Shown: piece by piece, positions 14,001 through 30,194 of the stretch
Numbering within the stretch: the stretch's first letter is position 1
Layout: every line of letters begins with the position of its first letter
DNA from: Tomocerus qinae
Taxonomy: Eukaryota; Arthropoda; Collembola; Entomobryomorpha; Tomoceridae
Length of the DNA stretch: 64,000 bases
Direction of reading: 5' to 3'
Assembly: GCA_020055645.1 (NCBI GenBank)
Contig: CM034546.1
Coordinates: 111,321,375 to 111,385,374 of the forward strand
Made by a program: the position numbers and the translations under genes
Notes under the pieces: model-generated
What the model saw: only the letters and a program-made list of their open reading frames with translations
What the model was told of the DNA's origin: nothing
The model's database searches: none

Positions 14001-17000
14001 GGCGATAAGGTTAAAATGGTTTTTTAAATTTAACTTTCTAGTTTATTAAAATATTTGTACATATATTATTATAATATAAAAATTAATAAGAAAATTCAGG
14101 TTAAGAAAGTCTGAGCTTTAATCTTCAACAGTCATTTTTGATGGGTGAACAACAGGCGTGAACTTCTTTCACGTTACCTGTATGTATAGTTAGGTAATAG
14201 TATTTACAACAAACTTGGTTATAATTTCTAAATGGATTATTGCTACGTATTTTTATTAATTCTGCATGAAAATAGTAATGTTCCTGTTTAGAAGTTTACA
14301 ATTCCCTGTACAATTAAATTGCATGCACTACTTGTTGTGGTTGGATTGATTGTCAATTGTTTGTGTTACACAGTAATTCACCACATTGTGTTGCTTTATT
14401 TGAAAGATTTCTGATTACCAAGCACAGAAATAGAATAAAATTGGAATTTCAGGGATATAAGAAGTAGAATAGAAATTCTTGAGTCAACATTATTATTGCT
14501 TTGTGTACAGTAGTTGGGAATTGTACACGTAAGCTTTCACAACTCACAAGTGACACGACTGTTCTTTTGTATATTTTCAGAAATCGTACGAGCAATGACA
14601 CAAGTGATAAACAACGGGTGGGCAATGTATTGGGGCACATCGAAATGGACGCCTGTGGAAATCATGGAGGCCTACTCAAACTGTCGACAGTTCAATTGTA
14701 TCACACCCATCGTGGAACAAGCTGAGTATCATTTCTTCTGCAGGGACAAACCCGAGTTATACATGACTGAGCTTTACAACAAAATAGGTCAGTGCATACG
14801 TACTTCGTTTATTTATTTTGGTGTAAAGGTCTCCTACGGATATTATATGGATAACCATGCATAGCATAGAGTTATACAAAATCAGCATGCTGTAGCCGTC
14901 AGCCAATGTGAATTGTCGGTAAAACAAAACAAAAACTTTCTGCACTAGCAAAACATTGAAAATAGTTTACGTACCTAAACTTAGTACATAGAACTCATTG
15001 TCAGACTGAATTATGTATTCCTCTACATTACCCACTTTCCATTTATAGTGAAGGAAGGAGTAAGTCTAGTGTAAGCAAGTCGAAGAGAGTAAACGAAAGA
15101 TACATCAGATAAAAAGCTAACCAGGAAAAGAACTATTACAGCCAGAAAGATTTGTTCCCTTTCCCTTTCCTAATATTCATGTACCAATTGCTAGTTTCAC
15201 TCATCCTTAAAATACACATTGACTCTCACTGTCTCACATAATAGAAAAATCCTGCACTACCGTACTATTGATCCATATATAGATAAAATAGCATAAAATA
15301 CCTATATCTAGTTTGAACTCGATTGAATTGAATTCAACTGGGCACTTTATTACTGAACATTCATCATGATATTTCGTTCATGTCTTTTATGTCGCTACAC
15401 ACGACATAGTTTCACTAAAGGAATTTGAGTTATTATTGCTGATAGCTGAATTCCAGGGACTAATCATTTTGCTAAAATATTACGTAACTAGCACAATATT
15501 TAAGTTGACGGAAACAACATGTTTGACTGTCGCATATAAACCATGGTTTGGGACATGGCAATTTTTTCCTTTAGGATTAACAGCTCGAAATAATATTTTC
15601 TTATGAGCTTTATTTTTATGAGCCACTTACTTTATTGTTCAATATCTTGGGACATTTTGGCTTCACCTTAAGGTGGCAGGCCGGCTGTTAACTGTCCAGT
15701 CGTCCGAAAGTTTAGTTTCCTTTTCCTAAGGTGTACTTTTGGAGGTTGTACTAACTTATTTTATTATTCATTGGTTAGACATTATAGTGTCTCAGAAAGA
15801 TTCCATGTTAACTGCCATAAAAATCCAAGTGTCCCTAATAAATATTTTGATATCCTTCCGTCGTGGATCATTGCACGTATACCTATAGACGTAAAAAACT
15901 ATTTTATGTCCGTTGCACGTTGAGCATCGATGTTAAATTAAAACTTTGGTAAATAACTAAATCACAAGACTTGGCATTTTCGTATCCCTGATCAGTACTT
16001 CTCTGCTACTCTTCTTGAGACACGGTAAAATATTGTGACAATTACACGATTACCATACGGTATATTTTTTGAGTGCTATTTTTGAAGTTGTTAGTTTAGG
16101 CAAGTTATTTAGCGTATAGTGTTTTTATGATATTGGAAAAATTAAATTATGAATTTTAGTAGGTTAGTTCTTCAATATTCCAAATGTTGGTACATGATTA
16201 TGCTAGTTTTGAAAATTGTATTAATCTTTTGTTGCACCAAATAATAATGGAAGCACGATTGTTTTTCAGCATGACGATTATATATATACCCAGAGCCATG
16301 TGGCTCTTATTAAATTGTGCACAGCTTGGATGAATCATGTCTAGAATAAAATGTAAATGGTATTTTAAATGTATCTCAGGAGAGAAGGTACAAATCGTAA
16401 TTCAATTTGTAGTATTATTGTTCTCTGTTCTGTTGGGTCTGTTCATTCAGTCATCTGACATCTGTTTTATAGTAACCAGAGTTCGGAAAAAAATAAATGC
16501 GGATTGCATGAAAGAATTATTACCATTTAGGTATTTTTTCTTTTATAGAGTTTACGATAGATATTGAACGAAGGAAAATAGTGTAGGAGTGTAATGTTGT
16601 ATAAAGAGTAGTTCGTGACTGTGGACTAGTTGTATGTGTGATTTTATAAGGTAACATGTGCAGTGAGCGTGTTAGATGAGAAAGAGGGAGGAAAGAAGTG
16701 GACGGAAGTGTATTTTAGTGTTGTCCTTCTAATGGCTAAGATGGGAAGTTATAAAGTAGAGAGTCTCATCCAGAAAGTCATATTTCGTCTTTTTACTGCC
16801 GAGAGTCTTATGTCCGGGACAGGAGCATAGAGAAGGGAGTAGTGCAACTGTTTGAGTGTCTCTCCCTGTCATGTCTGTTAGTGAAAACTCCAGTTTGTTG
16901 TACTACTTTACAGAACTGTCTTCTATCTAAATGTCTCCTTTCGCAATACGTCCTCTGCATGCATATAGAATTGCCTCTCTACACACGTTATTCAGATATA

Positions 17001-20000
17001 CATGAAATATAGTGTCTCCAACCTCCATGGGTTAACTCCTTCTGTGTTATGCAATACAAACTACGAGAATGAGACTCCCAAACGTTATTTCCTTGTCAAA
17101 AAGTCGTCGTCAGAAGACAACATTATTATGCTAAAACTGTTATACCCGAGACCTACATAAAACTAAAGCTTTTTACTTTACTACTTTTTGAGGTTCGCTA
17201 TATAAGACGAAGTAAATTCTGTTGAGTTATAATATTCTGTTTAACAAACATGAATGTTTGTTTTTATGATTGCGGTCTTGTGCTGAATTGGCGAGCAGGA
17301 GTTGGTCTTATGACATGGTCACCCCTCACGATGAGCTTCTACAAAGCTTTAGGAAAGAATACAGAGGAATCCTTAGCCTTAGCGTTTCGCTCTTCTATTA
17401 AGGTAAGTTCAGCACAGCGAGCTGTAAAAACATTTTCTTTGTCCAATCTTATATTTAGACATCCAGTTTATAACTATTTATGAAATACGTCTTACCATCT
17501 TCTATCTTCTTCTATCACTGAATTTTCATATTTCATTTCTTTAATCTTCTTTCTTATTTCACCAGTTCACACTAAATATTTAAACTAGGATTTCGTTTAT
17601 TAGAATCATTTACCAGATCAATTAATTCGTACATTAGTATTGTAGGTTGTGGAATAGTTTCGTTGTATTCTGTGTTAATAACTTTTAGGAATCTATTAGA
17701 GATGGTTTTAATTTCATAATTTCATAATAGTGTAAAATATGACATACAATACATGATCACGTTACTTTTTTAAATTTTTTCAGTATTTTGAGAAAATTTA
17801 TAGAAACTCTATCCACACTTAACTAGTATAAGTGTAATAATGTCGGTAGTACTAGTGAAGATTAAATACATAAGCAAGGAAGACTTTCATTTATTTTATT
17901 TGACTGTCCAACGACGACATTACGTGATGGGTCTATTTCCATTTCTACCGTCCTGTTATTCTGTGTAATACTCTTTTAGTTGTATTTTATTGTGTAGTAG
18001 GGTACTCAACTGTGGCTAAATTCTCATTCTGTCTATCTCTCTCTTTTGCAATGCACTGTACTGTAAGAATAATATTTATTCGGCAATTCAGCAATTCTCT
18101 TCTGTACCGTACTGTATGTGCTACAAAGTCTAAGTGTGCTAAGACATACTTAGTAGCACTTATACCTACGTACTAGTATATATGTATCACTTACCTAACT
18201 AAGAGTGTTGTAAGTAAAACTAAGCGCCTGGCTTATTCTGCTTTGGCTTCTATTGCATTGAAATGACAAAATACAAGTGGACGTAATGGCTGATTTGAAA
18301 TACAAGAGAGTGGCTGGAACATTTTAGCAGTTAAATTATCATTTTATAGCGTTGGCACTCCATGTTCTCTGCTGTTGTGCAACGAACTAGTTTCTGTGTG
18401 TACTAACGACGACACTCTACTAACTCCTGGATGTTACTGGAACTGACTGTGCTAGTCCAACTCATCATTTTCTTCGTCGTATCTTTAAGTTAACAACCTC
18501 TGTACCTACTTTGTGCTCTAACAACTCTCGCTATCTCCTTCCTTCTTTATCTCTTATTCTAGTGCCTACAAATAGTACCCCATACATTCTACTACTACTA
18601 CTACTAACTACTTTACATTTACTAAATCTCTGGGTTCGCCTTGCTATTTGTTCTTTTTGCAGAAAAAGTACGTTTCCGCGTACAGTTGGAATGAAGACGA
18701 GATCTGCTCTGGAAAAGAGGTAAAGTATCTACTACGAGCCTTTTCCTTCACATAAGACACGTCCACTCTCAATTGCCAATGAATGGACTCCTATTCACAG
18801 ACAGTTTTCTCTGAATTCTCATTCTGATGCTTTCCTTCCTTTCCGCGTCACAATCATCCTATTTGCCTTACTTACACTATTAGTCGAAGAAAGAAAAAAC
18901 TTCTCTTTGTGTACTCGCCCAGTATGACTGTGACTAGGAAAGGATAAGACTGCATCAAAACGATAGTCAGATTACGTGTTCATTTGGAGCATGAAAATTT
19001 GTGGCAATTGGGAACTAAGGATGTCTCCTCTCCTTATTTCCTATAACTTTAGCTCGATTCTATCTCCATGTACGTGTCTAATTTTTTATAGCTCCACAGT
19101 TACTGGTACAGTTACTAATATAATACTTCAGTATCTGTACTTGCTTAGTGCTGGCTATCGAACTCTACTTCCAGACTTATTTCCCCCTTCTCTTCACAAT
19201 TTCGACCATTTAATATTTAACCCTGCTATTTAATCAAAGAAACCCTAATGTTAACATTTAGTACCAAGTATCGACTCTATAAATTTGCTGGTATAAGACA
19301 AAAGGGTAATACTATGTGACGATCAATATTAAATAATGATCCTGATTCATACATGAGACTTCAATCTGAATGAACTCAAACTAAATGTAGTTCAGTTGGA
19401 GCAGAAATCAACTAATAGATAAATTATAGATAAAAATACTTTGTGATCGTATTTATCAATTGAACTAAATTTTTCACGATTTTTAATCGTAAGAACGAAT
19501 AATCCACATATATCTACCTACTATCTGTTTGGTATGTAATGTAATCAATTTTGACTTTCGAAATTCCTACAGCGGAGTGTCCGTTTGACAAACCCCTAAA
19601 AGTAGTTGTGATTCTTCAAATCACCAATGCGCAATATTCTTATTGTTGTCTAAGATCAAATTACATGACTACCTAGACACGACGTAAATAGGTATGCAAT
19701 ATATAGAGCAATATTAAAACCATAATGTATGTAGGTACCTTATTTAATGTTCCATAACTTGAACCGAGTGTACATTTGCCCAACTAGCATTGCTTAATAT
19801 TAACTGAAACTGATATCCTCCGTAGCAATTAGCAAGACCGACTGTCATCCGATAACAAGACAGACAGTGACACTGACATTAGGCTCATTACCAGTACATT
19901 CCTCATGGTTAGCTTTGTTTTCATTCTCGGGCCAATAAAAATGCTGTATAATTCATAAAGATGATCGTACTAAAGCCTAAGCCGGAAGAATGTGCTTAGC

Positions 20001-21950
20001 TTGGCCATAAGCCCAAAAACCTTACTGACTATGCCTTAACTTGCAAATTGGACTATCTGTACTTGTAATAACTGAAATTGCTGTATAATTATAAATGGCC
20101 ATGTCTAAACGCGATCATTGCCAATGCTATTTTTATTTTGCCTAAACTGTCTATAAATATGAAAGTCGCGGACCGATAGTTTTGATGTGTAGGTTAAAAA
20201 TAATTGCAATTGATGCTAACTATCTATCCATAGCATTTTGATTGTTTTACAGCACTTTTAGATCCCATACTTTAACAGTAAACTTTAGTCTATGCCAAAT
20301 CTTTAGTACAAACAGAATAATCCTAATTTTTCTGTATTTGTGATAAGTATCACTTGTATGATACTTGGATGAATATAATATTACTGATATCTATAATGAG
20401 ACTACCCTTCTATAATACCTACCGATTTTAATACGTATAGTATGTACTAGTAGAGAGAGACTGTATTATTATAATAACGATTTGATATTCCTCCCGAGTG
20501 ATTGCATCTCCCGCAATAATCAAAACTTCTCATTTCCGTCATTGTCTCCTGAGTCGTTACTTACTGTTCCCTTTCCAGAGGAAATGAGAATGTAGAGAAA
20601 ATATTTTTTCTATCCACTCCTATAATATCTAACTATAATTTATCCTCACGTAGGATTTTCATCCTATTTTAATTATTCACTGCAAAGTTTCTGTTGAAAG
20701 TTTGGGAACCCCTGATGATGATAAGGAAACTTATGCCGACGCACTTGCCTGCATTTGCCATGCCAAACCACGCCATGCCAAACCACGCCATTCCTTCGCT
20801 AGCTCATTCACATTCTCACACAGATCAACCAGATACTACAAAATATACAAATCGCATTTATTTTTGCCCATTAACTTGCCGTGAAAACTAACTTTGAATC
20901 TAAGTTGAGATGAGAGAAATGTTGGTTCGAGAAAGATTTTATGAGTACAGTATGAAACATATGAGAAAAATACTTATAATAATATAGCACAGCGTGAACA
21001 TATATGAAATATAAAATGTAGTATAGCTACTTAGAATCTGGTAATGAAATCGATCTCATCTCTTGAAATTACAATACCTGACTTGATTTTTGATGCTAAT
21101 GATTCAGGGTTGGGCGAAAGAGCGATCCCTTTCTACCGAGGACGCCTGTAACCAAAAGTTAGTACATCAACAAAGGCTCAGTCGAGAAATATCATCTCTT
21201 GCCGAAAAGAATGGATGCACGTTAGCACAATTGGTCATCGCATGGTGTCTTAAAAATGATCCTGTTCAATGTATGCTGATCGGACCCACTTCAACTTCGG
21301 AACTTCTAGCCTACATGCAAGCATTACAAGTATGTCAAATTTGCATTGAAATTGACTTCGTAAATCACCTCAATTAGATATAGGCATCACATTTAGATTG
21401 AGTTTATAAGGGACCTATATAAACTCTATTAAGTACTCAATAGCCGAATTATGCAACTCGTAACGATAGAATTTCCTATACTAAGTCAATAGTAGTCAAA
21501 ATATTCGTCGCGTTCCAATTATCATTATAAATTATAAAAGTAGTGCCATAATTTTCCATAATTTTTACTAAAAATTGGTTTCTTGTATTTATTGAGTTAT
21601 TTGTCTAAAGGTATAATTGAGTTGCGCATATCTAAAATTGAAATGTTTCAGTTTAAATAGGGCTAATAGATTTGTAGGTAACAAAATCATATTGCTAGTT
21701 AAAGTGTAAAATTATTAGATAAGTTATAGGTACGTAAGAGTTTTAGGGTACAAGTTTCGTTGTTAAACGTCAGCTTTAAGTTTTACATATTACGAGTAGC
21801 AATTGGATAATGTTATTTGTTTTTTTGACCTAGCTAATTCCGAAATTGTCAACCACTGTGATGAACGAGTTGGAAAAGATTCTGGACAATCGACCAGTGA
21901 GACCTCCGATGATATCCACACTGGCCCTTAAAGAACTAAATCAAAGATGA
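5004..21950 (+). CDS. Hk: Voltage-gated K+ channel beta subunit (Hyperkinetic/KCNAB, aldo-keto reductase fold)
   Basis: Cytoplasmic auxiliary subunit of Shaker-type potassium channels, an NADPH-binding aldo-keto reductase. Recognised exons: 5004-5411, 13728-13855, 14581-14787, 17299-17402, 18663-18719, 21108-21329, 21834-21950. Phases join throughout; from the in-frame ATG at 5044 they give 400 aa, near the roughly 370-400 usual for the family. Family blocks include [50 protein letters not shown] and IAWCLKND. The catalytic Asp, Tyr and Lys are present, and a His (VIIHRVD) stands where vertebrate Kv-beta2 has Asn. The small 57-nt exon 18663-18719 is supported only by splice sites and frame. 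Exon 1 starts directly after a TAG acceptor and its frame is open upstream of 5044, so an additional 5' exon with the true start may lie upstream. Intron 1 is 8.3 kb. Confidence 0.93.
12924..13100 (+). CDS. Small secreted-peptide-like ORF inside Kv beta intron 1 (hypothetical)
   Basis: An ATG-initiated 58-codon frame ends in TAA at 13098-13100 and lies on the host gene's strand in the long first intron. Residues 1-18 ([18 protein letters not shown]) look like a signal peptide: short polar start, hydrophobic core, small residue and Cys near the expected cleavage site. The remaining 40 residues are hydrophilic and charged, with one NIT glycosylation sequon and no cysteine pairs. A pyrimidine-rich TAG acceptor-like site at about 12897-12911 sits 12 nt upstream of the ATG, so this could be the last exon of a short transcript. 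I recognise no family. It may equally be a chance ORF. Confidence 0.3.
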   Translation: MNGHLVFFLLIVSCGRAVNQNNITRKSRESGEEMYERLEQFHRPLGRINSSFLQQKLY

Positions 21951-22220
21951 CAATCACTTCCCGCTCCAAACGCAGTCCATCGGTCATCATCTCCAACTCC
22001 AGGTCAACCTGATGGAGGAGCGGGGTCACATTCTCCAACTCCCTCCCGTGTACAAGATTTGACTATTCGCAAGGCAGTCAGTACAACAAGCATGGATCGT
22101 GCTCATCATGAACGTGTTGCCAACTCGTTTAACACTCGAGTTCCCGCCTGCAAAACTCACTAATGTTGAACTAATAATCCATCATTGATCGTATAGATAC
22201 TGATACTACTACTTCTTACA

Positions 22221-22226
22221 AATAAA
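22221..22226 (+). terminator. Polyadenylation signal for the Kv beta gene
   Basis: AATAAA lies about 270 nt downstream of the TGA stop at 21948-21950. It is the first canonical hexamer I noticed after the stop. Confidence 0.45.
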
Positions 22227-22229
22227 AAT

Positions 22230-25200
22230 TGTTTCCAAGAAAAGATCGTGTCTTGTCACAGTCCTCCTATCATGAAATTCCAAAAATATACAATATTAAT
22301 GTATTATTGTATATCAATACCAAATAATGTGCGATAATTCTACCAATACCAATAATTATTGTTTCCGTTGCTTCGATAAAGTTATTTGCAATCGTTATAC
22401 CAAAATGGGTTGTTACGTCAGAATTGCTCGTCCTTTTAATTCAAGATTGCATAGGCATAGACAGAGAACTAAGCATCTCAACAACAATATAAATAGTATT
22501 TATGTCAGACTAACACTATGAAACGGCGACAGCTATAGTCAACTAGACTTTTTGATTTTAATAGAAAATCTAACTCCGTTTCTGCTCTACGAGGAGTGTC
22601 CTTACTAGCAATAAGTATTCACTATTCAGATATCGTTTTCTACATCAATAGTACCTAATATTAGGAAAAAGTATTGCATACTTGTACATATTAAAAATTT
22701 ATTCCTCTCTCCTATAACAATTCTAGACTACGTAATATACTTGATATAGATCCATTTTCTGAGCAGACCAAAACATCTTTCAATCCTAATGAAACTAACT
22801 GGGCGAGCGATGGCATTCATACATTTTAAAGCTCGGTCTATAAAGTTACTCAAAATAACGATTCCTTCAAACAGCAATTTGTTAATGTATAGATATACAT
22901 TAGTGTCTGTTTATACTATATAGTGACTACTACTGCATTGAAATATTAATTGTCTCTAGTACATCTATTGACCTACATTTGACTGTAGAATACAAACTAT
23001 GAATAGGCAAATCAATTCCACCTTTCTTTGGCTTTTCAACCGTAAAAGACTCTGTCAGTATTAAAGTACGTATATCGAACTTGTAGAGTAAGCATTCCTA
23101 AGTGTGCATTGTTAGCTCCCCTTTGTGATACGGTACGGTAGCATAGATAAATACGTATACAATCATAAGTAGTATGCAATATAGAATAAGTTTCATATAA
23201 TTTGATAGATACTGCAGTCAGAGAGTGTTTAATCAGCCTTCTAAAACATTCATTCTATCATTTAGAGCTGAAATCATATTACAATACACCCATATGAAAA
23301 GTTGTCAATACAGTCTCCCGTTTTCTCGCTATTGAAACAATTCAAAAGCAGTTTATGGGATTCTAATGGAAAGGACGAATGTTTTAAATGGTAGATTAAA
23401 TATTTTCTAAATGTATCCACTTAAATATGGTACTAGAAACATTTTAGAAGCATAGGACACAAAAGAAGTTTTTAATAACTGAAAATGTGAGATATTCGTG
23501 CATACCATGTACCTTAATAAAGCCTTTGCTGATAAGGATGCAAATAACTGTATAATGTGAGTATTTGTATGTCTATTGGCAAAAATGATGGTGCATACAG
23601 CTATAAAACTGATTTATTCAAAAGATAGGATGTATAAGCTGCATAAAGAAAGGGAACATTCTCCACTACGCTTTACTGATGGTAAAACATGGCTAAAGAT
23701 TTGATAGTGTTACAAGATAGTTGACTCTAGCCAGTAACTCTTTGATTGCAAAAGAGTTTTTGTTTGTTTGAATAGAGTATTGACATTGACTCTTTACCCT
23801 TTATTGAGCATTGCTATTATCTGGATTTTTATTAACCATCTAAGCACTACAGACATTACATGATTGGTGGTATATGTGCCATAAAAATAGGGTATACGGT
23901 GAGAATAGGATGAAGGAGATGTTATAGAAATAAATGAACCGGGAAAGACCTTTCTCTCGCTCCTGTGAGCTGACGATAAGTAGTTTAGTGAAGTTGAAAT
24001 AACTCACTACTAACTATTGCTATAAATTAGCTAAGCCTAGACGATTAGTGCCCAATGCAGAGATTCCTACATTTACTCTATATAGTAAGTGATAATAATG
24101 TAGTTGGTGGTGCTTTTGGAGAAAATGGTGAGAGAACCCCTAGATTTAATAATTAATTTGAGCTGAATTGCAGTCAGCCTTTTCTTCCTATAGCTAATTA
24201 ATCATATCGACCATGTAGAGATAATTACTAAAAACAAGAGACAAATTATCCAATAGAAATCTATACAAAATACCATTATCACTATGTACGGCTCACTAAC
24301 TCTGCTACTACACAATAAAGTGCAAGTGAAAAGAAGTCATTATCTTACATGTACCTATAAATTGTATAAAATAGTGTGGAAGTATGGAAATGTATGCAGC
24401 GGAGTGAAACCCAAAGCCAATAAACCAAAGGAAGCCAAGCAAGTGAAGCTATTTATTACTGCAATCTATTTATTCCTATAAGATTATTATGGAGTCTGAA
24501 GGAACATTCGAGTTTGGTGGCTACTATTATATTATGTACAGTATGCAAAGCAATGAAGCTTTGCAAGAGCAAAGGACATCCATCGCTTTCTTCCCCGACA
24601 AAGAAAAACAGTTAGAGTTTTTTGGGACCAGGTTCCAGTGTCTAAGAAAGGAAAGACGGAGAACGGAGGGAGAAAGCAAAGAGAAAATGTTTGGCTCCTT
24701 TTGGTTTGGCTGTCTCTCTCTCTCTGCGAAAGGAGCTGTAGCCGAACTGAAGCTTCTCTTTTCCGGTAGCCATTCAATTTTTCTTGCTCCTTCCGTCTGA
24801 AGAAGTCAGACAGACATAGCAGAGTAGTCATGTAGTCACTAGTCTTTACATAAGTGAAGAATGGATGGACTGTCTCGAAGTCTCGACTCTTGTCTACTAA
24901 AATGACTCCCAAGTCAGTGCAGTAGTAGTCAAGTGCTACTTAGGTACTTTAGTTAAGGAACTGACGGACTGACAAAGATATCTTTAAGGAATTGAGAAAT
25001 TCATTTCTCTTTTTCAGACACTCCATTCAGTCACACTGGCTACATCATTTTTTCTTATCCTCTCCTAACTAAATATATTATAGTCACTTTCCTATAGCAC
25101 TTTCCCTATCTACTCTAAAATACAAGTTTAATTATTAAATAAAATTAGTTATATCTCTCCATTATTATATTCCTAGCTTCAATGTCAATTGTCACACTGT

Positions 25201-28079
25201 ATAAGGAGGAATATGGGAAAGTGTGCTGTATAAAGAAACAAGCTTTCACTGCTTTCTCTCAGTGAAAGTATTAAACATGGATTTTAAAATTTCATGTCTT
25301 TGAATGTCATTCTTCAAATAATTAATCAAAAACGAATAGATCCATGAAACTCTATACAAGACATATATACCAAAGTGGGTGCTAATTTTAATTCCAGCAG
25401 GGGAATCATAGTTTTATAGGAATAGAACTTTCTAGGGTGCACATCCAAACAATAATGATTCCTTTGTAGAAGTATTCTAGAAATTCTTAGGAGCTAGTTA
25501 ATGAGAGATGTGTACTCTATTTACAATTGATTACAAAGTGGAACTACAATATTGCCTCACATTCATATTACAATAGTTTCTATATAATATCTAGAAGTAT
25601 TTATAGGTTTAAAATAGAATAGATGTAGTGCTAACTTAGCTGGGTTGTAATTTTGAACGTTTGATCAACAATATATTATTAATTACCATTTATTATGACG
25701 TGGACGTGACTTATATTAATAATGTACCAATAACACTATGATAATGATATAAATTTAACTATCTATTAAACTGAATGCTTTGGCAAATACTAACAATAAG
25801 ACAAATTCTAAAATTGTGCAATTGCAACATGTTGCATTTTGCTTGCCTCATCAAATTAACAAATCAATATTTGATTTTTACTACGACAAAGAGATACTAT
25901 GAAACTAATAAAAATTACTAATTAATTACCACTATATTAATGTTATCAACTTACTGTAACAAACAAGTGCTTTGTGTAGTGTAGCTCTAATTTCTGATAA
26001 GTTTTGTGTATTATACGAAGTAGTTATTAGTGTGTAGATGTTTTTCGACATATAATAGTGATATATAGTAGTCTATATAAACATGAATAATATACATAAA
26101 TATTATAAATAGTCTAAAGGATAGTCTTTAGATTGAAATAATAAGAGTGAGTGTTAGGAATGTGTGTAGGCAATATTTTTAGTCGTAGGTAATAATTTGT
26201 TAGCATTTAAATGACATGGAACAATTAATTATCCACTGATATGCAACGACATGAAATGACAAGATGGTACAATATCATAATGCAGAACTATTAGCGCTGA
26301 AGTAAATCTTCAACAACAACACCGCTAATTGTGTGTAAACAACCAACCCGACACAACAGTCTCCGTTATTATACATTTCAAATCGATATCATTTATCGTT
26401 ATCAATTATCATTGTACAAATAAATACACAGTTTCAATTGTCAACTTACTCTATACATTAAAAGAAATAGAGCAAGGTATTTCCTGTGTGTTCCATACAA
26501 TATTTAAGTATTGCTACTTAATCACACTAATTGTGTCTTAACTAATTAACCATTACTGTTCTATTTAAATAACTTGCATTCAAGCTAACTATTTACTTCT
26601 TTAGAGAGAATGATGATTTTGTAGCATAATCAAACTCAACCCATGAGTTTTACAATGTTCATTGTTCTCATTAGATATGCAAATAAAATTGCATACCCAA
26701 AGCATTGGCCTACATCCCTTCAGTTGGATTATTAACCTATAACTAAAAATAATAGTGCTAGCCAACTGAAAGGTTGCAATAATCTAATGAAGTGATGAAT
26801 CATTTTACACCTGCACGTAGACACATTTTTAATAATTTTACTAATCGATTTGTTGTTTTAGGTATAATATATAGTATGCAAATTGTAGCAGCTTCTTACA
26901 AATGTCTACACAATCTGTTATTTGAATTAGTGTTAAGAATGAACGAGTTTCAATTAATTGCAGCCGCAATTTATAGATATATACAAGCAGTAAGGTTTGT
27001 ACGTACGTGCGAACCTTTTTGTAATCTAAATTTTGTTTACTGACTAAATTGAACTTGAATTCATTGTTTAATCTATATATATTAGATAAAAATAATTGCG
27101 TACAGTTCAAAAAAATTCAGTCAGTTGATTTGGTAAACAAGTTGAGGGGACAAGTTGAGATAATAATACCCAACTATTGTACCATATCATGCCTTATGTG
27201 ATCTGCTCAACGTTAACATCTACGTGTGAATTTGGACGAATGGTATTCAAAAATCATTACTCCATTGACCAATGAAGGTAATGTATTATTACTTTAAGTG
27301 TGTGTAACTAGTAGTTGAATTTACCTTTGTTACTAACACTGTGTTGGAAGTACTACATATTAAAACTTACAATTAATCAATTAACTCCGTAACAACTTTA
27401 TTGTGCAAAGAGTGAACATTTATTACCTGTGCATGCATGCATACATTCCATTTCTATTATGCATACCTAAGTAAAGACAAAATTGCTATACCAAATACCA
27501 TTTGTGCTGATTGAATAGGTACTAATGAAATCAAGGATAAATTCTCTTCTTGCTCTTACTCTTTCTGATGATCCTTGCCCTCTACAAATGTAGATTTATA
27601 ATTTTTCTTCTTTAGAGATTGAAACTGAAAGGATCTTAGTGGAAAAATCAATGCAGTATTAAAAAACTATCTTTTAATGTAATTGTATCTAATTGATAAT
27701 TGTGTATTTACACCCAACCATAATAATTATTTTCATATGCACATTAATGATACTAAATGTTATCATTAGGTTTTTTTTGATGCTGTCGCTGATTTACTTA
27801 AACGAGTAATTTTCTGAAGTTGTGCATAAACCCATTTTGATGTCGTAATGCCAGAAAGTGTCATATGAATATGAAGTACAATAATGTTTAAAAATATGTT
27901 CATTTAATTTAGCAGTGTGCTTTGGACAGAGTTATTAAAGCTTTTATTACGTTTCAGTATTAAATAACAAACTAACAATCTGTCTTTGAAATTTTATTCC
28001 CTGAGTTGCAGTTAATAATAACAACAATGATCCCTTTAAACAATATAACCTTCCCAATTCCCTTACAGCATTTTGCAAT
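22230..28079. other. Intergenic region between the Kv beta and ALAD genes
   Basis: About 5.9 kb of AT-rich sequence between the 3' ends of two convergent genes. I see no reading frame with recognisable protein features, no tRNA that folds convincingly and no complete transposon. The region near 24,600-24,800 has a CT-dinucleotide run and overlapping open frames on both strands that look like composition effects. Confidence 0.5.
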
Positions 28080-28085
28080 TTTATT
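28080..28085 (-). terminator. Polyadenylation signal next to the ALAD stop codon
   Basis: On the minus strand AATAAA follows the TGA stop (28088-28090) by two nucleotides. A second AATAAA on the same strand at 27993-27998 is at a more usual distance and may be the one used. Confidence 0.35.
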
Positions 28086-28087
28086 GA

Positions 28088-30194
<2,107 letters not shown>

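Noticed and set aside
20750..20800. Short direct repeat around CATGCCAAACCACGC
   Set aside because: Only about two copies in an intron; too small to interpret.
24489..24912. Overlapping open frames on both strands
   Set aside because: No conserved motif, no splice context and local CT/AG-rich composition explains the lack of stops.
26985..27020. Palindrome-like GTACGTACGTGC between AAGGTTT and AACCTT
   Set aside because: Imperfect and short, with no flanking duplication; expected by chance in a window of this size.
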